NCBI RefSeq assembly: GCF_003182135.1
Contig: NZ_QGTL01000008.1
Span: 186,001-250,000 of the forward strand
Source of the DNA: Nocardia neocaledoniensis
Lineage (GTDB): Bacteria > Actinomycetota > Actinomycetes > Mycobacteriales > Mycobacteriaceae
DNA length: 64,000 nucleotides
Direction: 5' to 3'
How positions within the stretch are numbered: the first letter of the stretch is position 1; every line of letters begins with the position of its first letter. Positions 44,671 through 55,466 of the stretch are shown here, piece after piece. The position numbers and the translations under genes are program-made. Below the pieces are notes generated by a model. The model made no database searches, had not been told where the DNA came from, and was given only the letters and a program-made list of their open reading frames with translations.

Positions 44671-45509
44671 GCTGGCGGATCAGGGTGGTGCACACCACCG
44701 GGTATGTCTACGACGCGCCGGTGACGCGCTCGTTCAACGAGGCCAGGCTCACCCCGCGCGCGGACAGCAGGCAGAACGTGATCCTCAATCGCGTCGAAAC
44801 CGTCCCCGCCACCAGGTCGTATCGCTACACCGACTACTGGGGCACCGCGGTCACCGCGTTCGACCTGCACGCCCCGCACACCGAGTTGGAGGTGACCGGG
44901 TCCTCGGTCGTGGAGACCGAGCCGTTCGCCGAACCGCCGGGCGAAGCGAACTGGGAGGACCTGCGCGGCGGACGGATCGTCGACCGGTTCGACGAAATGC
45001 TCAGTCCCACCGTGTACGTGCCGCGCGACCGCAAGCTCGCCACCATCGCCCGCCAGCTCTCCCGGAACGAGGAGCCGGCCAAGGCGGTGGTGCGCGCGGC
45101 CGAATGGGTGCACAAGGAAATGGACTACATCGCGGGCACCACCTCGGTACACACCTCGGCGCTCGAGGCGTTCGCCGAGCGGCGCGGTGTGTGCCAGGAC
45201 TACGCGCATCTGACGCTGGTGTTGTTGCGCAGCATGGGGATTCCGAGTCGCTACGTCTCCGGGTACCTGCATCCGAAACCGGGCGCGGAGATCGGGGAGA
45301 CGGTCGCCGGGCAGTCCCACGCCTGGATCGAGGCGTGGACGGGGCAGTGGTGGGGGTACGACCCGACCAACAATCTGGCCGTCAACGAGCAGCACGTGTC
45401 CGTCGGCGTCGGACGCGATTACGCGGATGTACCACCACTGAAGGGGGTGTTCTCCGGCGGCGGCTCGACAGACCTCGAGGTCGTTGTAGAGGTGACCCGC
45501 CTCGCGTAA
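44667..45509 (+). CDS. transglutaminase-like cysteine protease/transferase
   Basis: A 280-residue transglutaminase-like protein. An N-terminal beta domain (IRVVHTTGYVYDAPVTRSFN) precedes the catalytic domain, with Cys176 in RRGVCQDYAHL, His218 in QSHAWIEAW and Asp232 in YDPTNN, so the triad is intact. GTG 44667 overlaps the alpha-E stop (GTGA). With the ATP-grasp and alpha-E genes it probably forms one pathway of peptide ligation or cleavage, which is an inference from conserved linkage. Confidence 0.92.
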   Translation: MSWRIRVVHTTGYVYDAPVTRSFNEARLTPRADSRQNVILNRVETVPATRSYRYTDYWGTAVTAFDLHAPHTELEVTGSSVVETEPFAEPPGEANWEDLRGGRIVDRFDEMLSPTVYVPRDRKLATIARQLSRNEEPAKAVVRAAEWVHKEMDYIAGTTSVHTSALEAFAERRGVCQDYAHLTLVLLRSMGIPSRYVSGYLHPKPGAEIGETVAGQSHAWIEAWTGQWWGYDPTNNLAVNEQHVSVGVGRDYADVPPLKGVFSGGGSTDLEVVVEVTRLA

Positions 45510-45575
45510 TGTCCATTTCGCTCGTGCGGACCCCGCTCGCCGCGGGGATGAATCCTCTCGGAGAGGTGGTAGCCG

Positions 45576-46352
45576 ATGTCGCCCACTGCGCAGGAACTCG
45601 TCGAACCCGAAGTCGTGCCCGAGTACAAGAAATGGGCCGCGGAGGGGTTGGGCACCTTCATTCTCGTGATCGGTGGTGTCGGTACCGCCGTACTCGCCGG
45701 GGACCGGGTCGGCGCGCTCGGTGTCGCCCTCGCCTTCGGTCTGTCGCTGATGTTCCTCGTCTACGCGATCGGCCCGATCTCGGGCTGCCACGTGAACCCG
45801 GCGGTCACCCTCGGCCAGTTGCTGCTCGGGCGCCTGTCGGTGGTCTCGGCGGCGGGCTATGTGATCGCGCAGCTGGTCGGCGGTTTCCTGGCCGGTCTCG
45901 TGCTGTTCGCGCTGGCCAAGAACCTGCCCGCCTACGACCGCTCGGTGGACGGGCTCGGCGCCAACGGCTGGGGCTCGCACAGCCCGTCGGCGGTGACCGG
46001 GCCGCTCGGTGAGGTGGTCGTGCAGAACGGCTACGGGATGGCCGCGATGATCATCATCGAGGTGATGCTCACCGCGCTGCTGGTCTTCGTGGTGCTGGCC
46101 TCGACCGACCAGATCTCGGACGTCCCGCTGGCCGGCCTGTCGATCGGTGTGACCCTCGCGGTGATCCACCTGATCTCGATCCCGGTCGACAACACCTCGG
46201 TCAATCCCGCCCGCAGCCTGGGTGTGGCGCCCTATCAGGACGGCGCGATGGGGCAGGTGTGGGCGTTCGTGGTGTTCCCGCTGATCGGCGGTGTGCTCGG
46301 CGCGCTGGTCTACGGCCTGATCTTCGGCCGGTCCAGGGACGTGCTGAGCTAG
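45576..46352 (+). CDS. aqpZ: aquaporin (MIP family)
   Basis: A 258-residue channel with six transmembrane helices and the two half-helix motifs, SGCHVNPAVTLG and NTSVNPARSLG. The second loop Arg next to NPA is present, and the selectivity residues look more like a water channel than a glycerol facilitator, but this is tentative. The ribosome site GGAGAGG lies within a small hairpin, CCTCT-CGG-AGAGG (45554-45566), which could limit translation. A strong terminator follows. Confidence 0.92.
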   Translation: MSPTAQELVEPEVVPEYKKWAAEGLGTFILVIGGVGTAVLAGDRVGALGVALAFGLSLMFLVYAIGPISGCHVNPAVTLGQLLLGRLSVVSAAGYVIAQLVGGFLAGLVLFALAKNLPAYDRSVDGLGANGWGSHSPSAVTGPLGEVVVQNGYGMAAMIIIEVMLTALLVFVVLASTDQISDVPLAGLSIGVTLAVIHLISIPVDNTSVNPARSLGVAPYQDGAMGQVWAFVVFPLIGGVLGALVYGLIFGRSRDVLS

Positions 46353-46366
46353 CTGTCGCGCGAAGA

Positions 46367-46404
46367 CGGAACCCCGACCCGGCCCGCGCCGGATCGGGGT
46401 TCCG
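46367..46404. terminator. bidirectional terminator between aqpZ and MazF-like gene
   Basis: CGGAACCCCGA (46367-46377) and TCGGGGTTCCG (46394-46404) form a perfect 11-bp stem with a 16-base GC-rich loop, exactly between two convergent genes. There is no long T run, as is common for actinobacterial terminators. Confidence 0.82.
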
Positions 46405-46410
46405 TGCTGT

Positions 46411-46962
46411 TCAGCTCCACTGGTATTCGGCGACCAATCGGTGCGCGACCAGGTCGAAGGTCTTGCGCTCGACGATCGCGCCCTCGCGCCGGATGCCGTC
46501 CTCCGGCACGTCGAGCACCCGGTCCAGCCGCACCCAGCTGGGGCGGCCGTCGTGGTCCCACGGGCCCGAGCCGATACCGACCCAGTTGCGGTCGTGCGCG
46601 CGTTCGGCTTTGGACGACAGCATCAGCCCGAGCAGGGTCTTGCGATCGCGCCCGACGACCAGCACCGGCCGGTCCTTGCCGTTGGTGGGGTCCTCCTCGA
46701 ACGGCACCCAGGTCCACACGATCTCCCCGGGATCGGCGCGTCCGTCGAGCTGCGGGCAGTAGACGATCTGCCGGGCGCGGTGGGCCGTCGGTACCGGCGT
46801 CGAGGCGGTCGGGCGGACCGCGACGGTGGGTTCGGGCTTGGTCGACAGCGCCCCCACCAGTTTCTCGAGCAGCCTCGGGCCCTGCTTGCGCACGATCTTC
46901 GGCCCCTGCTCCTTGGCGATGACGCCGAGCTGCTTGCCGAGAGTGTTCCAACTGCTGGCCAT
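46411..46962 (-). CDS. PemK/MazF-fold protein with N-terminal extension
   Basis: A 183-residue protein. The C-terminal 110 residues have the PemK/MazF pattern: GEIVWTWVPFEED, then GKDRPVLVVGRDRKTLLGLML, where R-P-V-L-V-V is the conserved core strand. The first 70 residues are a basic helix and Pro/Thr linker. No antitoxin gene is adjacent, and it is conserved next to lepA in mycobacteria (Rv2405-like), so it is more likely a housekeeping RNA-related protein than a plasmid-type toxin. The start is ATG 46962. Confidence 0.72.
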   Translation of the reverse strand: MASSWNTLGKQLGVIAKEQGPKIVRKQGPRLLEKLVGALSTKPEPTVAVRPTASTPVPTAHRARQIVYCPQLDGRADPGEIVWTWVPFEEDPTNGKDRPVLVVGRDRKTLLGLMLSSKAERAHDRNWVGIGSGPWDHDGRPSWVRLDRVLDVPEDGIRREGAIVERKTFDLVAHRLVAEYQWS

Positions 46963-47067
46963 CCCTGAAATATAACGGTGCGCGGCGCTTCGGTGCACCG
47001 GTGACAGAGCCGCGCATCCGGCCATGGGACGATGGACCCAGTTCGCCGATACCCCTCGAGGAGTGGA

Positions 47068-48915
<1,848 letters not shown>

Positions 48916-48916
48916 C

Positions 48917-50188
48917 TCAGTCCGGTTCGGCGGCGACGCGCACCAGCAGGCGCGTCCCGCCGAGCGGGCTCTCGGCGAGTTCGGCCGTGCCGCCGTGCAA
49001 TTCGGCCTGTTGCCGCACCAGCGCCAGGCCGAGCCCGGAACCGGGCGAACCGGGGCGTTTGGCGAACCGGTCGAACGCGGTGGGGGACAGGTGCTCCGGG
49101 ATGCCGGTGCCGTTGTCGTCGATGGTGATGGTGACGCCGTCGTCGCCGGTGCGCGCGGCGACCGCGATCTCGGTGGCGTGGCCGTGCAGCACCGCGTTGG
49201 CGACGGCATTGCCGACGATGAGCAGAATGCCGCCGGGCAGACCCGTCATCGGGACCGGTTCGCACGCCGTGAGACGGATGTCGACGCCGGGGCGCGCCCT
49301 GCGGGCGTTCTGGACCGCGCGATCGAGCGTCTCGCACAACTCGAACGGTTCGAACGCGCCACGATCGGTGAGCTCGCCGACGGCGAGGCGCTCCAGATCG
49401 TCGAGGGTGCGTTCGATCTGACCCTGCGCGGCCAGCACATCGGCGAGGACGGCGCCGCGCTGGTCGGCGGGCAGCTCGGCGCCGGCGAGGACCTGCAGGT
49501 CGGTGCGCATCGCGGTGAGCGGCGTGCGCAGTTCGTGCGCGCAGACCGCCGCGAAATCGCGGGCCCCGGCCAGCGCCTGACTGGTCTCGCCGTGCGCGGT
49601 CTCGAGCCGTGCCAGCATCCGGGTGATCGCGTCGGAGAGGTCCTCGGCCTCGCGCACGCCCCGCCCGGACAGCGGCGGCAGTTCGTCGAGGGTGTCGATC
49701 TCGTGAGTGGCGGTGGCCAGCCTGCGCAGCGGTCGCGCCGCGAAACCGGCCAGCACCCAACCCAATCCGGCCGCGCCGAGGACACCGGCGACGCCGATCC
49801 CGAGACCGATCAGCTGACTGCGGGTGATGGCGGCCTCGACCCGCTCTCGATCGGGATCGAGCCGGACGATCAGACCGGGCGCGCCGAGCACCGGCGCCAG
49901 CTCGGGATCGACCACGGTGGTGCCGGGCCGGAACACCCCGGGCGGACGCGGCTGGTCCGGCAGATCGGGCAGTGGTCGCGCCGGCGCGGGCAACGGCAGC
50001 GCGGGCGCGGTGTCCCCGCCCGGCACCGCGAGCACCCGCATGGTGGACACCGTCTGGTCGAGCTGACGGTCACCCGCCACTTTGAGCAGCGCCGCGTAGG
50101 TGAGGCCGAGGGTGACCGCGACCAGCGCGGCGACCGCCGCCGAGACGAGGGCCACCCGCGTGCGCAGCGACCACGAACCGCGTCTCAC
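48917..50188 (-). CDS. prrB: PrrB-like sensor histidine kinase
   Basis: A 423-residue membrane kinase. It has an N-terminal transmembrane helix (VALVSAAVAALVAVTLGLTYAAL), an extracellular Pro-rich loop, a second helix (LIGLGIGVAGVLGAAGLGWVLAGFAARPL), HAMP, the phospho-acceptor His in DFAAVCAHELRTPLTAMRTD, and an ATPase domain with N, G1 and G2 boxes (VGNAVANAV, IDDNGTGIP, GSGLGLAL). The H-box and the ending SPLGGTRLLVRV are very like mycobacterial PrrB. GTG 50188 overlaps the regulator stop (GTGA), so the two are coupled. Confidence 0.9.
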   Translation of the reverse strand: MRRGSWSLRTRVALVSAAVAALVAVTLGLTYAALLKVAGDRQLDQTVSTMRVLAVPGGDTAPALPLPAPARPLPDLPDQPRPPGVFRPGTTVVDPELAPVLGAPGLIVRLDPDRERVEAAITRSQLIGLGIGVAGVLGAAGLGWVLAGFAARPLRRLATATHEIDTLDELPPLSGRGVREAEDLSDAITRMLARLETAHGETSQALAGARDFAAVCAHELRTPLTAMRTDLQVLAGAELPADQRGAVLADVLAAQGQIERTLDDLERLAVGELTDRGAFEPFELCETLDRAVQNARRARPGVDIRLTACEPVPMTGLPGGILLIVGNAVANAVLHGHATEIAVAARTGDDGVTITIDDNGTGIPEHLSPTAFDRFAKRPGSPGSGLGLALVRQQAELHGGTAELAESPLGGTRLLVRVAAEPD

Positions 50189-50877
50189 GGGCGGTCCCGC
50201 AGGACGAAACCGACGCCGCGCACGGTGTGCACGACCCTGGCCGCCCCGTCGGCTTCGAGTTTGCGCCGCAGATAGGAGACGAACACGTCGACCACGTTGG
50301 TGTCGGTGGCGAAGTCGTAACCCCAGACGGCGGACAGGATCTGCTCGCGGCCGAGCACGATGTCGACGTTCTCGGCGAGCAGCGCCAGCAGCTCGAACTC
50401 CCGCTTGGTGAGCTCGACCTGCCTGCCACGCGCGTGCACCCGGTGCGCGGCCGGATCGATCACCACCTCGCCCACCCGCACCGTCTTGCCCTGTGGCACA
50501 GCGGATGCGGCCCTGCGGCGCAACAGCGCGCGCAGCCGGGCCACCAGCTCGCCGAGGTCGAACGGTTTGGTGAGGTAGTCGTCGGCGCCGCGTTCGAGCG
50601 CGGCGATCCGGTCCGACACCGCGCTGCGGGCACTGAGCACGCAGATGGGGATGTCGTCGCCCATCGCGCGCAGCGCGGTGACCACGCCGACCCCGTCGAG
50701 CTCGGGCATGTTCACATCGAGCACCATGGCGTCGGGCGTGGCCGAACGCACCAGGGTGAGCGCGGCGGCGCCGTCGCTCGCGGTGAGGACGTCGAAGCCG
50801 GAGAGTTCGAGGCCGCGCCGCAGCGACGCGAGCACGCGGACCTCGTCGTCGACGACCAAGATCTGCTGTCCGGTCAT
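50185..50877 (-). CDS. prrA: PrrA-like OmpR-family response regulator
   Basis: A 230-residue response regulator. The receiver domain has the acidic pair in VVDDE, the phospho-acceptor Asp in VLDVNMPELDG, Thr/Ser in CVLSARS and Lys in YLTKPFDLGEL. The winged helix ends ILSAVWGYDFATDTNVVDVF and LRRKLEADG. Sequence, length and gene order follow PrrA, which in mycobacteria is essential and tied to nitrogen, respiration and lipid genes; the regulon here is unknown. Confidence 0.92.
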   Translation of the reverse strand: MTGQQILVVDDEVRVLASLRRGLELSGFDVLTASDGAAALTLVRSATPDAMVLDVNMPELDGVGVVTALRAMGDDIPICVLSARSAVSDRIAALERGADDYLTKPFDLGELVARLRALLRRRAASAVPQGKTVRVGEVVIDPAAHRVHARGRQVELTKREFELLALLAENVDIVLGREQILSAVWGYDFATDTNVVDVFVSYLRRKLEADGAARVVHTVRGVGFVLRDRP

Positions 50878-50913
50878 GCGCCCACCCTAGTGCGATTCAC
50901 CTGTCGGTCCTGG

Positions 50914-51288
50914 TCAGCGCGGGCGGCCGGGCGCGATGAGGACCGGGCCGTCCGGCGCGGGGAGCAGGGTCCGTTCGCCGTCGGGGTCGATCCGCACGCA
51001 CTGGCCCGGCTCGACCGGTTCGGCGGGCAGGGCGAGCGCGGGCGCGCCCGGCGCGATGGGCCGGGTGCGCTCGAAGTGTCCGCCGTCACCGAGCTCGCCG
51101 CGCTCGATGTGGATGCGCGGGCCCGGTGCCGTCGGCGGGGCGGGTTCGCCGGGCGCGCCGCACAGGACCAGCGTGCGGTCGCCATCGCCGGTGGGATGGG
51201 CCGCGGCGACGCCGGCGACGGAGACGGTGAGCAGCGCCGAGCCGCCGAGCACGGCGGCGAGGCGGCGACGGGTGGACGATCGGATCAT
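50914..51288 (-). CDS. small secreted protein
   Basis: A 124-residue exported protein. The signal peptide is RRRLAAVLGGSALLTVSVAGVAAA with an AAAH cleavage-like site. The mature domain is Pro/Gly/Glu-rich, with two Cys (VLCGAPG and GQCVRI) that could form a disulfide. Family unknown. A ribosome site GGAGACC lies 5 bases before the ATG. It lies 36 bases upstream of prrA on the same strand and may be transcribed with it. Confidence 0.68.
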   Translation of the reverse strand: MIRSSTRRRLAAVLGGSALLTVSVAGVAAAHPTGDGDRTLVLCGAPGEPAPPTAPGPRIHIERGELGDGGHFERTRPIAPGAPALALPAEPVEPGQCVRIDPDGERTLLPAPDGPVLIAPGRPR

Positions 51289-51431
51289 GGTGGGTCTCCT
51301 CACAAGAGTTCCGCCGATCTGCTCGATCGGCGAAACCGACGCTAAGCAGCCGATCTTCAGCCTCCGTTGAGCAATCGTTAGAGTTCTCTTGGGATCGCGG
51401 CCCCCCGATTCCACCGGGTCGCCGAAATTCG

Positions 51432-51460
51432 TTGTTCGCCATAAAGTGGGTGCCTACAGT
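51432..51460 (+). promoter_or_regulatory. sigma-70-type promoter of the Pro/Gly-rich gene
   Basis: TTGTTC (51432-51437) and TACAGT (51455-51460) are separated by exactly 17 bases. A start site near 51467 would leave a leader of about 57 bases before ATG 51524. Confidence 0.6.
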
Positions 51461-51523
51461 GTTGGATGATCTTCACTTCGCTCGAACGTGGTGGGGGGCC
51501 GACAGTGAGCGAATGTTGGAGCA

Positions 51524-53614
51524 TTGATGACGCGTGATCTGCCTCTCGATGACGATGCCGCGCGCGCGGAAGGGTCCGATACGGCCTACCGCGTAGCCAA
51601 CGGTGTCGCCCGGGTCGCCCGTGCGGGTGCCTATGTCACCGGTGGCGCGCTGGTCGCCGCGAACGGCACCGCGCCCGAGACCACGCCCGGCACCAGCAAC
51701 GCCGACAGCCGCTACGCGGGCTGGTCGACGCAGACGGTGTCCGGCGACCCGAGCCCGGACGCGCCGAGCCCGGTCATGACCTTCCCCGACCTGACCGATC
51801 TGCCCGAGCCCGCCGCCCCCGCGCCCGCCGCGCCGCACGCCCCGTTCGGCGCCAGGCCGCCCGCGGAACCCGAGGTGACGATGGTCGGGCGCTCGACCGA
51901 GGCCGAATCCGGCTGGCGCCCGGAGATTCCCGGCTCCGACGGCGACACCGAGATGCGGATTCCCGGCTCGGGGGAGACCTCCACCGGCTTCGGCATCCCG
52001 TCCTACACGCCCGCGCCGACCAAGCCGGGCCTCGGCCTCGACGACGACAACCCGTTCGCCCTGCCCGGCGGCCCCGGCCTCGGCCTGCCCGGTCCGGGGA
52101 TGGGCATCCCCGGTTTCGACGGACTCCCTGGCCAGGGAATCGGTATCCCCGGCTACGACGGGCTGCCCGGCCACGCCGGTGGGCTGCCCGGCTTCGGTGG
52201 GATCGGCGGACCGAACGACTCGGTGGCCCAGCCGGGCGACGGGCCGTTCGACGGCATCGGCGACATGTTCGACGGGTTCGGCGCGATGGTGAACACCGAA
52301 TGGCAGGTCGACGCGCACGTCGGCCTCGACGGTGTGTGGTTCACCTCGCAGATGAAGGTGACCGGCCAGGTGGGCCAGGTCGGCGATCAGCTCGACGACT
52401 ACGGCAAGTGGCTCGGGGACGGCATCAAGGTCCCCGGCGGGGCCGACGGCGGCGGGATGACCTCGCCCACCGGGCCGAGCCTGCCGGGTTCGTCGTCCTC
52501 GGGCGTCGGCCTGCCCGGCAGCACCGGAACGTCCGCGACCGGCGCTCCGCTGCCCGGTGGTCCCGCGGCGCCGTCGACCGGCGCCACCCCGCTGCCCGGC
52601 GCAGCCGCGCCCGCCATGCCCGGCGCAGCCGCGCCCGCCATGCCCGGCGCCGCGCCCGCGGCCCCGATGTCGCATGCCCCGGCCCCCGCGCCCGCACCGG
52701 TGGCGCCCGCGCCGCCGGCCCCGGTCGCCCCGGCGCCTGCTCCGGTCGCGCCCGCCGCGCCGGCGCCGGTCGCGCTCAACCCGGTGGTCAGCACGCCCCT
52801 GCAGACCACGATCCAGCCCGACGCCGCCTCGACCCCGATCGCCAATGTCTTCGGTGGTGCGGCCGGTGCCGCCTCGCCGCTGACGGCGCCCGCCGCCACC
52901 GCGCCGGCGCTGTTCGCGCCGCTCACACCGACCACCAAACCCGTTGTGGTGCCCGATGTCTCGGGCCCGACGAGTTCTAGCCCGTCGCCCGCCACGGTGA
53001 CGCCGCCCACGAAGCTGCCGACCGCCGACATCGAGACGCCGACCACGGTGAAACTGCCGGACCTGCCGAAGCCCACCGCCTCGGTGCCCGACGTCACCAA
53101 GCCGCACGTCACCACGCCGCCGACCGCGGGCACCGGCACCGGACCGGTGAAGCCGACCAGCCCCGGTGACGACGGCGTCACCACGCCGGGCGGCACCACC
53201 GGCGGCGGCACCACGCCTGGCGGCACGACGCCCGGCGGTTCCACGGGCGGCGGTACGACACCGGGCGGCACGACCGGTGGCGGCACACCGTCCACCGCGC
53301 CGACCGTCGACGTGCCGGACCCGACGGTGACCAACCCCACGGTGAGCGTGCCCACCCAGCCCGTGCCGACCAAGGTGCCCACCGTCGACATCGACCCGCC
53401 GTCGGTGGTCACACCACCGCCGGTGGTGACCGTGCAGCCCACCCAGGCCCCCATCAAACCGCCGGTCATCGACACCAAGCCGATCGCCGCCGACTTCGAC
53501 CAGCACGCGGGCGGCTACCATGGCGTGTCGGCCGGGTTGTTCGACACGGGACTCGGCGGGGTCGATCAGGCCGCGGTGTTTCCCGCCGAGCCTCACGGGT
53601 ATGACTTCGTCTAG
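51524..53614 (+). CDS. large Pro/Gly/Thr-rich low-complexity protein
   Basis: A 696-residue protein that is nearly all low complexity. There is a short ordered N-terminus (ARVARAGAYVTGGALVAANG), Gly/Pro repeats (LPGFDGLPGQGIGIPGYDG), a small central segment (WQVDAHVGLDGVWFTSQMKV), Ala/Pro runs (PGAAAPAM repeats) and a Thr/Pro/Gly tail with GGTTPGGTT repeats. No signal peptide is clear. It lies just upstream of a dynamin-like GTPase, as IniB lies before IniA in mycobacteria, but it lacks a recognisable IniB N-terminal domain. A surface or membrane-scaffold role is speculative. Confidence 0.65.
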   Translation: MMTRDLPLDDDAARAEGSDTAYRVANGVARVARAGAYVTGGALVAANGTAPETTPGTSNADSRYAGWSTQTVSGDPSPDAPSPVMTFPDLTDLPEPAAPAPAAPHAPFGARPPAEPEVTMVGRSTEAESGWRPEIPGSDGDTEMRIPGSGETSTGFGIPSYTPAPTKPGLGLDDDNPFALPGGPGLGLPGPGMGIPGFDGLPGQGIGIPGYDGLPGHAGGLPGFGGIGGPNDSVAQPGDGPFDGIGDMFDGFGAMVNTEWQVDAHVGLDGVWFTSQMKVTGQVGQVGDQLDDYGKWLGDGIKVPGGADGGGMTSPTGPSLPGSSSSGVGLPGSTGTSATGAPLPGGPAAPSTGATPLPGAAAPAMPGAAAPAMPGAAPAAPMSHAPAPAPAPVAPAPPAPVAPAPAPVAPAAPAPVALNPVVSTPLQTTIQPDAASTPIANVFGGAAGAASPLTAPAATAPALFAPLTPTTKPVVVPDVSGPTSSSPSPATVTPPTKLPTADIETPTTVKLPDLPKPTASVPDVTKPHVTTPPTAGTGTGPVKPTSPGDDGVTTPGGTTGGGTTPGGTTPGGSTGGGTTPGGTTGGGTPSTAPTVDVPDPTVTNPTVSVPTQPVPTKVPTVDIDPPSVVTPPPVVTVQPTQAPIKPPVIDTKPIAADFDQHAGGYHGVSAGLFDTGLGGVDQAAVFPAEPHGYDFV

Positions 53615-53650
53615 TGCCCCCAGCGTCTCGGCCGGGCTCATGCAACGAGA

Positions 53651-55465
53651 GTGAGGAACAGGTTGTCTGCCGCTGCCGGACTGCAGGCCGCGACGGTGAA
53701 GCATCCGGATGTGATGGCTCCGGTCGTGTCTCTCGTCGACGAACTGCGGGACCTGGTCCGCACCGGCGGTCGCGACGATCTCGATGCCAGGCTCGGCATG
53801 GTCAGGGCCAGGCTCACCGACCCGCGCGTGCGCCTGGTCGTGGTCGGCGAATCGCAGGCCGGGATGAGCACACTGGTCAACAGCATGGTCGGTACGCCGG
53901 TCAGCGCGACCGACGGTAAGCCGAGCGTTCCGGTGATCGTCGAATACGGTCCCGCGCCGACCGCCACACTGGTGAAATCGGGCCAGCGCGGCCGCGTCGA
54001 GCGGGTGCCCGTCGACCCGCTCAACCCCGGCCCCGCGCTCACCGCGCTCGGGGTGCTGCGTGCCGAGTTCGCCGAGCCGAGCGCACTGCTGGCCGACGGC
54101 CTCGTGGTGATGGACGCCCCCGGCACCGCCACCCACGAGAGCGCCGCCTGGTCGATGATCGCCGCCGCCGACGTGGTGCTCTACGCCACCGACTCCGCCG
54201 CCGAACTGACCGAGGCCCAGCTCGAATACCTGCGCCGCGTCGAACAGGTGTGCCCGTCGGTGGTGTGCGTGCTCACCAAGATCGACCGCAACCCGCAGTG
54301 GTCGCTGACCCAGCGTCGCAACCGCGCCCTGCTCGACGGCGCCGGGCTGAACTTCGCGGTCGCGCCGGTCTCGGCGGTGCTGCACCGGGAGTCGCGCGAA
54401 TCGGGCGACCAGCAGCGCGACATCGAATCCGGTGTGCCCCAGCTCATCGATCACCTGCGCGATTACGTGGTGGCCCAGGCGGATTCCGTCGCCGTCGCCG
54501 CCGCGGTGCGCGACATCTCCTCGGTCACCGACCAGCTCGCCTTCACCCTGCGCGCCGAGGCCGACACCCTGCGCGATCCGCGGCGCCGGGCCGAGATCAC
54601 CCAGCGACTGGCCGCGGCCCGCACCGAGGCCGACCAACTGCGCCAGCGCACCGCCACCTGGCAGGTCACCCTGGTCGACGGCGGCTCCGAGCTGAGCGCC
54701 GACATCGAACACGATCTGCGGCACCGCCTGCGCACCCTCGTCCGCGAGGCCGAGGCCGAGATCTCCCGTACCGACCCGGCCCGCAAATGGTCGGAGTTCG
54801 CGACCGAACTCGACGCCAGGATCTGCGAGGCCGTCGAAGAGAACTTCGTGATGGCGCACTACCGCGCCGTCGAACTGGCCGAGCAGGTCGCCGCGAAGTT
54901 CCCGCCGGACAACCGCACCCCACCGCTGCCCGAGCTGCGCCTGACCAACCCCGGCGACGTGCTCGAACCGGTGCAATCCCTGGAAACGCTGGAGAGCGCG
55001 AAATCCAGTGTGGGACAACAGGCTCTCTCGGCGCTGCGTGGTTCCTACGGCGGCATCCTGATGGTCGGTCTCGCCACCAGTCTGCTCGGGATGTCGCTGG
55101 TCAACTGGTACTCCGCGGGCGCCGGCGTGCTGCTGGGTGTGAACGCCCTGTGGGACGACCGCCGCAGCCGCAAACAGCGGAGGCAGGCCGAGGCCAAGGT
55201 GGCCGTCGCCCGGCTGGCCGACGACGTGATCTTCCAGGTGGGCAAGGAATCCCGCAACCGGCTGCGCACGCTGCAGCGGGTCCTGCGCGACCACTACACC
55301 GAGATCGCGGCCGAGGTCGGCCGCACCGCCGAGGAGGCGCTGCGCGCGGCCGAGGAAACCGGCCTGCGCTACGGCGACCAGCGCGAGCTGCGCCTCACCG
55401 AGATCGACGCCGGGCTGCGCACGCTCGCCGGGCTGCGCGAACGCGCCGAGCGGCTCGCCTACTGA
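53651..55465 (+). CDS. dynamin-like GTPase (IniA/DynA-like) with altered P-loop
   Basis: About 604 residues. The G domain has DAPGTATHES (G3, about 155) and LTKIDRN (G4, about 209). The P-loop reads GESQAGMST (66-74), so the invariant Walker A lysine is methionine. After long helical bundles, hydrophobic segments at about 460-500 (YGGILMVGLATSLLGMSL, GAGVLLGVNALW) look like a membrane paddle. Such proteins remodel or repair membranes. GTG 53651 is given; TTG 53663 with GAGG 6 bases before it is equally likely and would start MSAAAGLQ. It follows the Pro/Gly-rich gene after 36 bases. Confidence 0.8.
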   Translation: MRNRLSAAAGLQAATVKHPDVMAPVVSLVDELRDLVRTGGRDDLDARLGMVRARLTDPRVRLVVVGESQAGMSTLVNSMVGTPVSATDGKPSVPVIVEYGPAPTATLVKSGQRGRVERVPVDPLNPGPALTALGVLRAEFAEPSALLADGLVVMDAPGTATHESAAWSMIAAADVVLYATDSAAELTEAQLEYLRRVEQVCPSVVCVLTKIDRNPQWSLTQRRNRALLDGAGLNFAVAPVSAVLHRESRESGDQQRDIESGVPQLIDHLRDYVVAQADSVAVAAAVRDISSVTDQLAFTLRAEADTLRDPRRRAEITQRLAAARTEADQLRQRTATWQVTLVDGGSELSADIEHDLRHRLRTLVREAEAEISRTDPARKWSEFATELDARICEAVEENFVMAHYRAVELAEQVAAKFPPDNRTPPLPELRLTNPGDVLEPVQSLETLESAKSSVGQQALSALRGSYGGILMVGLATSLLGMSLVNWYSAGAGVLLGVNALWDDRRSRKQRRQAEAKVAVARLADDVIFQVGKESRNRLRTLQRVLRDHYTEIAAEVGRTAEEALRAAEETGLRYGDQRELRLTEIDAGLRTLAGLRERAERLAY

Positions 55466-55466
55466 C

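Noticed and set aside
46411..46962. A MazEF-type toxin-antitoxin locus
   Set aside because: There is no antitoxin frame on either side and the gene sits in a conserved position next to lepA, which argues against a mobile toxin module.
51473..55294. A minus-strand open frame of about 1270 codons opposite the Pro/Gly-rich and dynamin-like genes
   Set aside because: Its translation is Gly/Arg/His-rich with no domain, and the plus strand has clear motifs and start sites. Long antisense frames are expected at this GC content.
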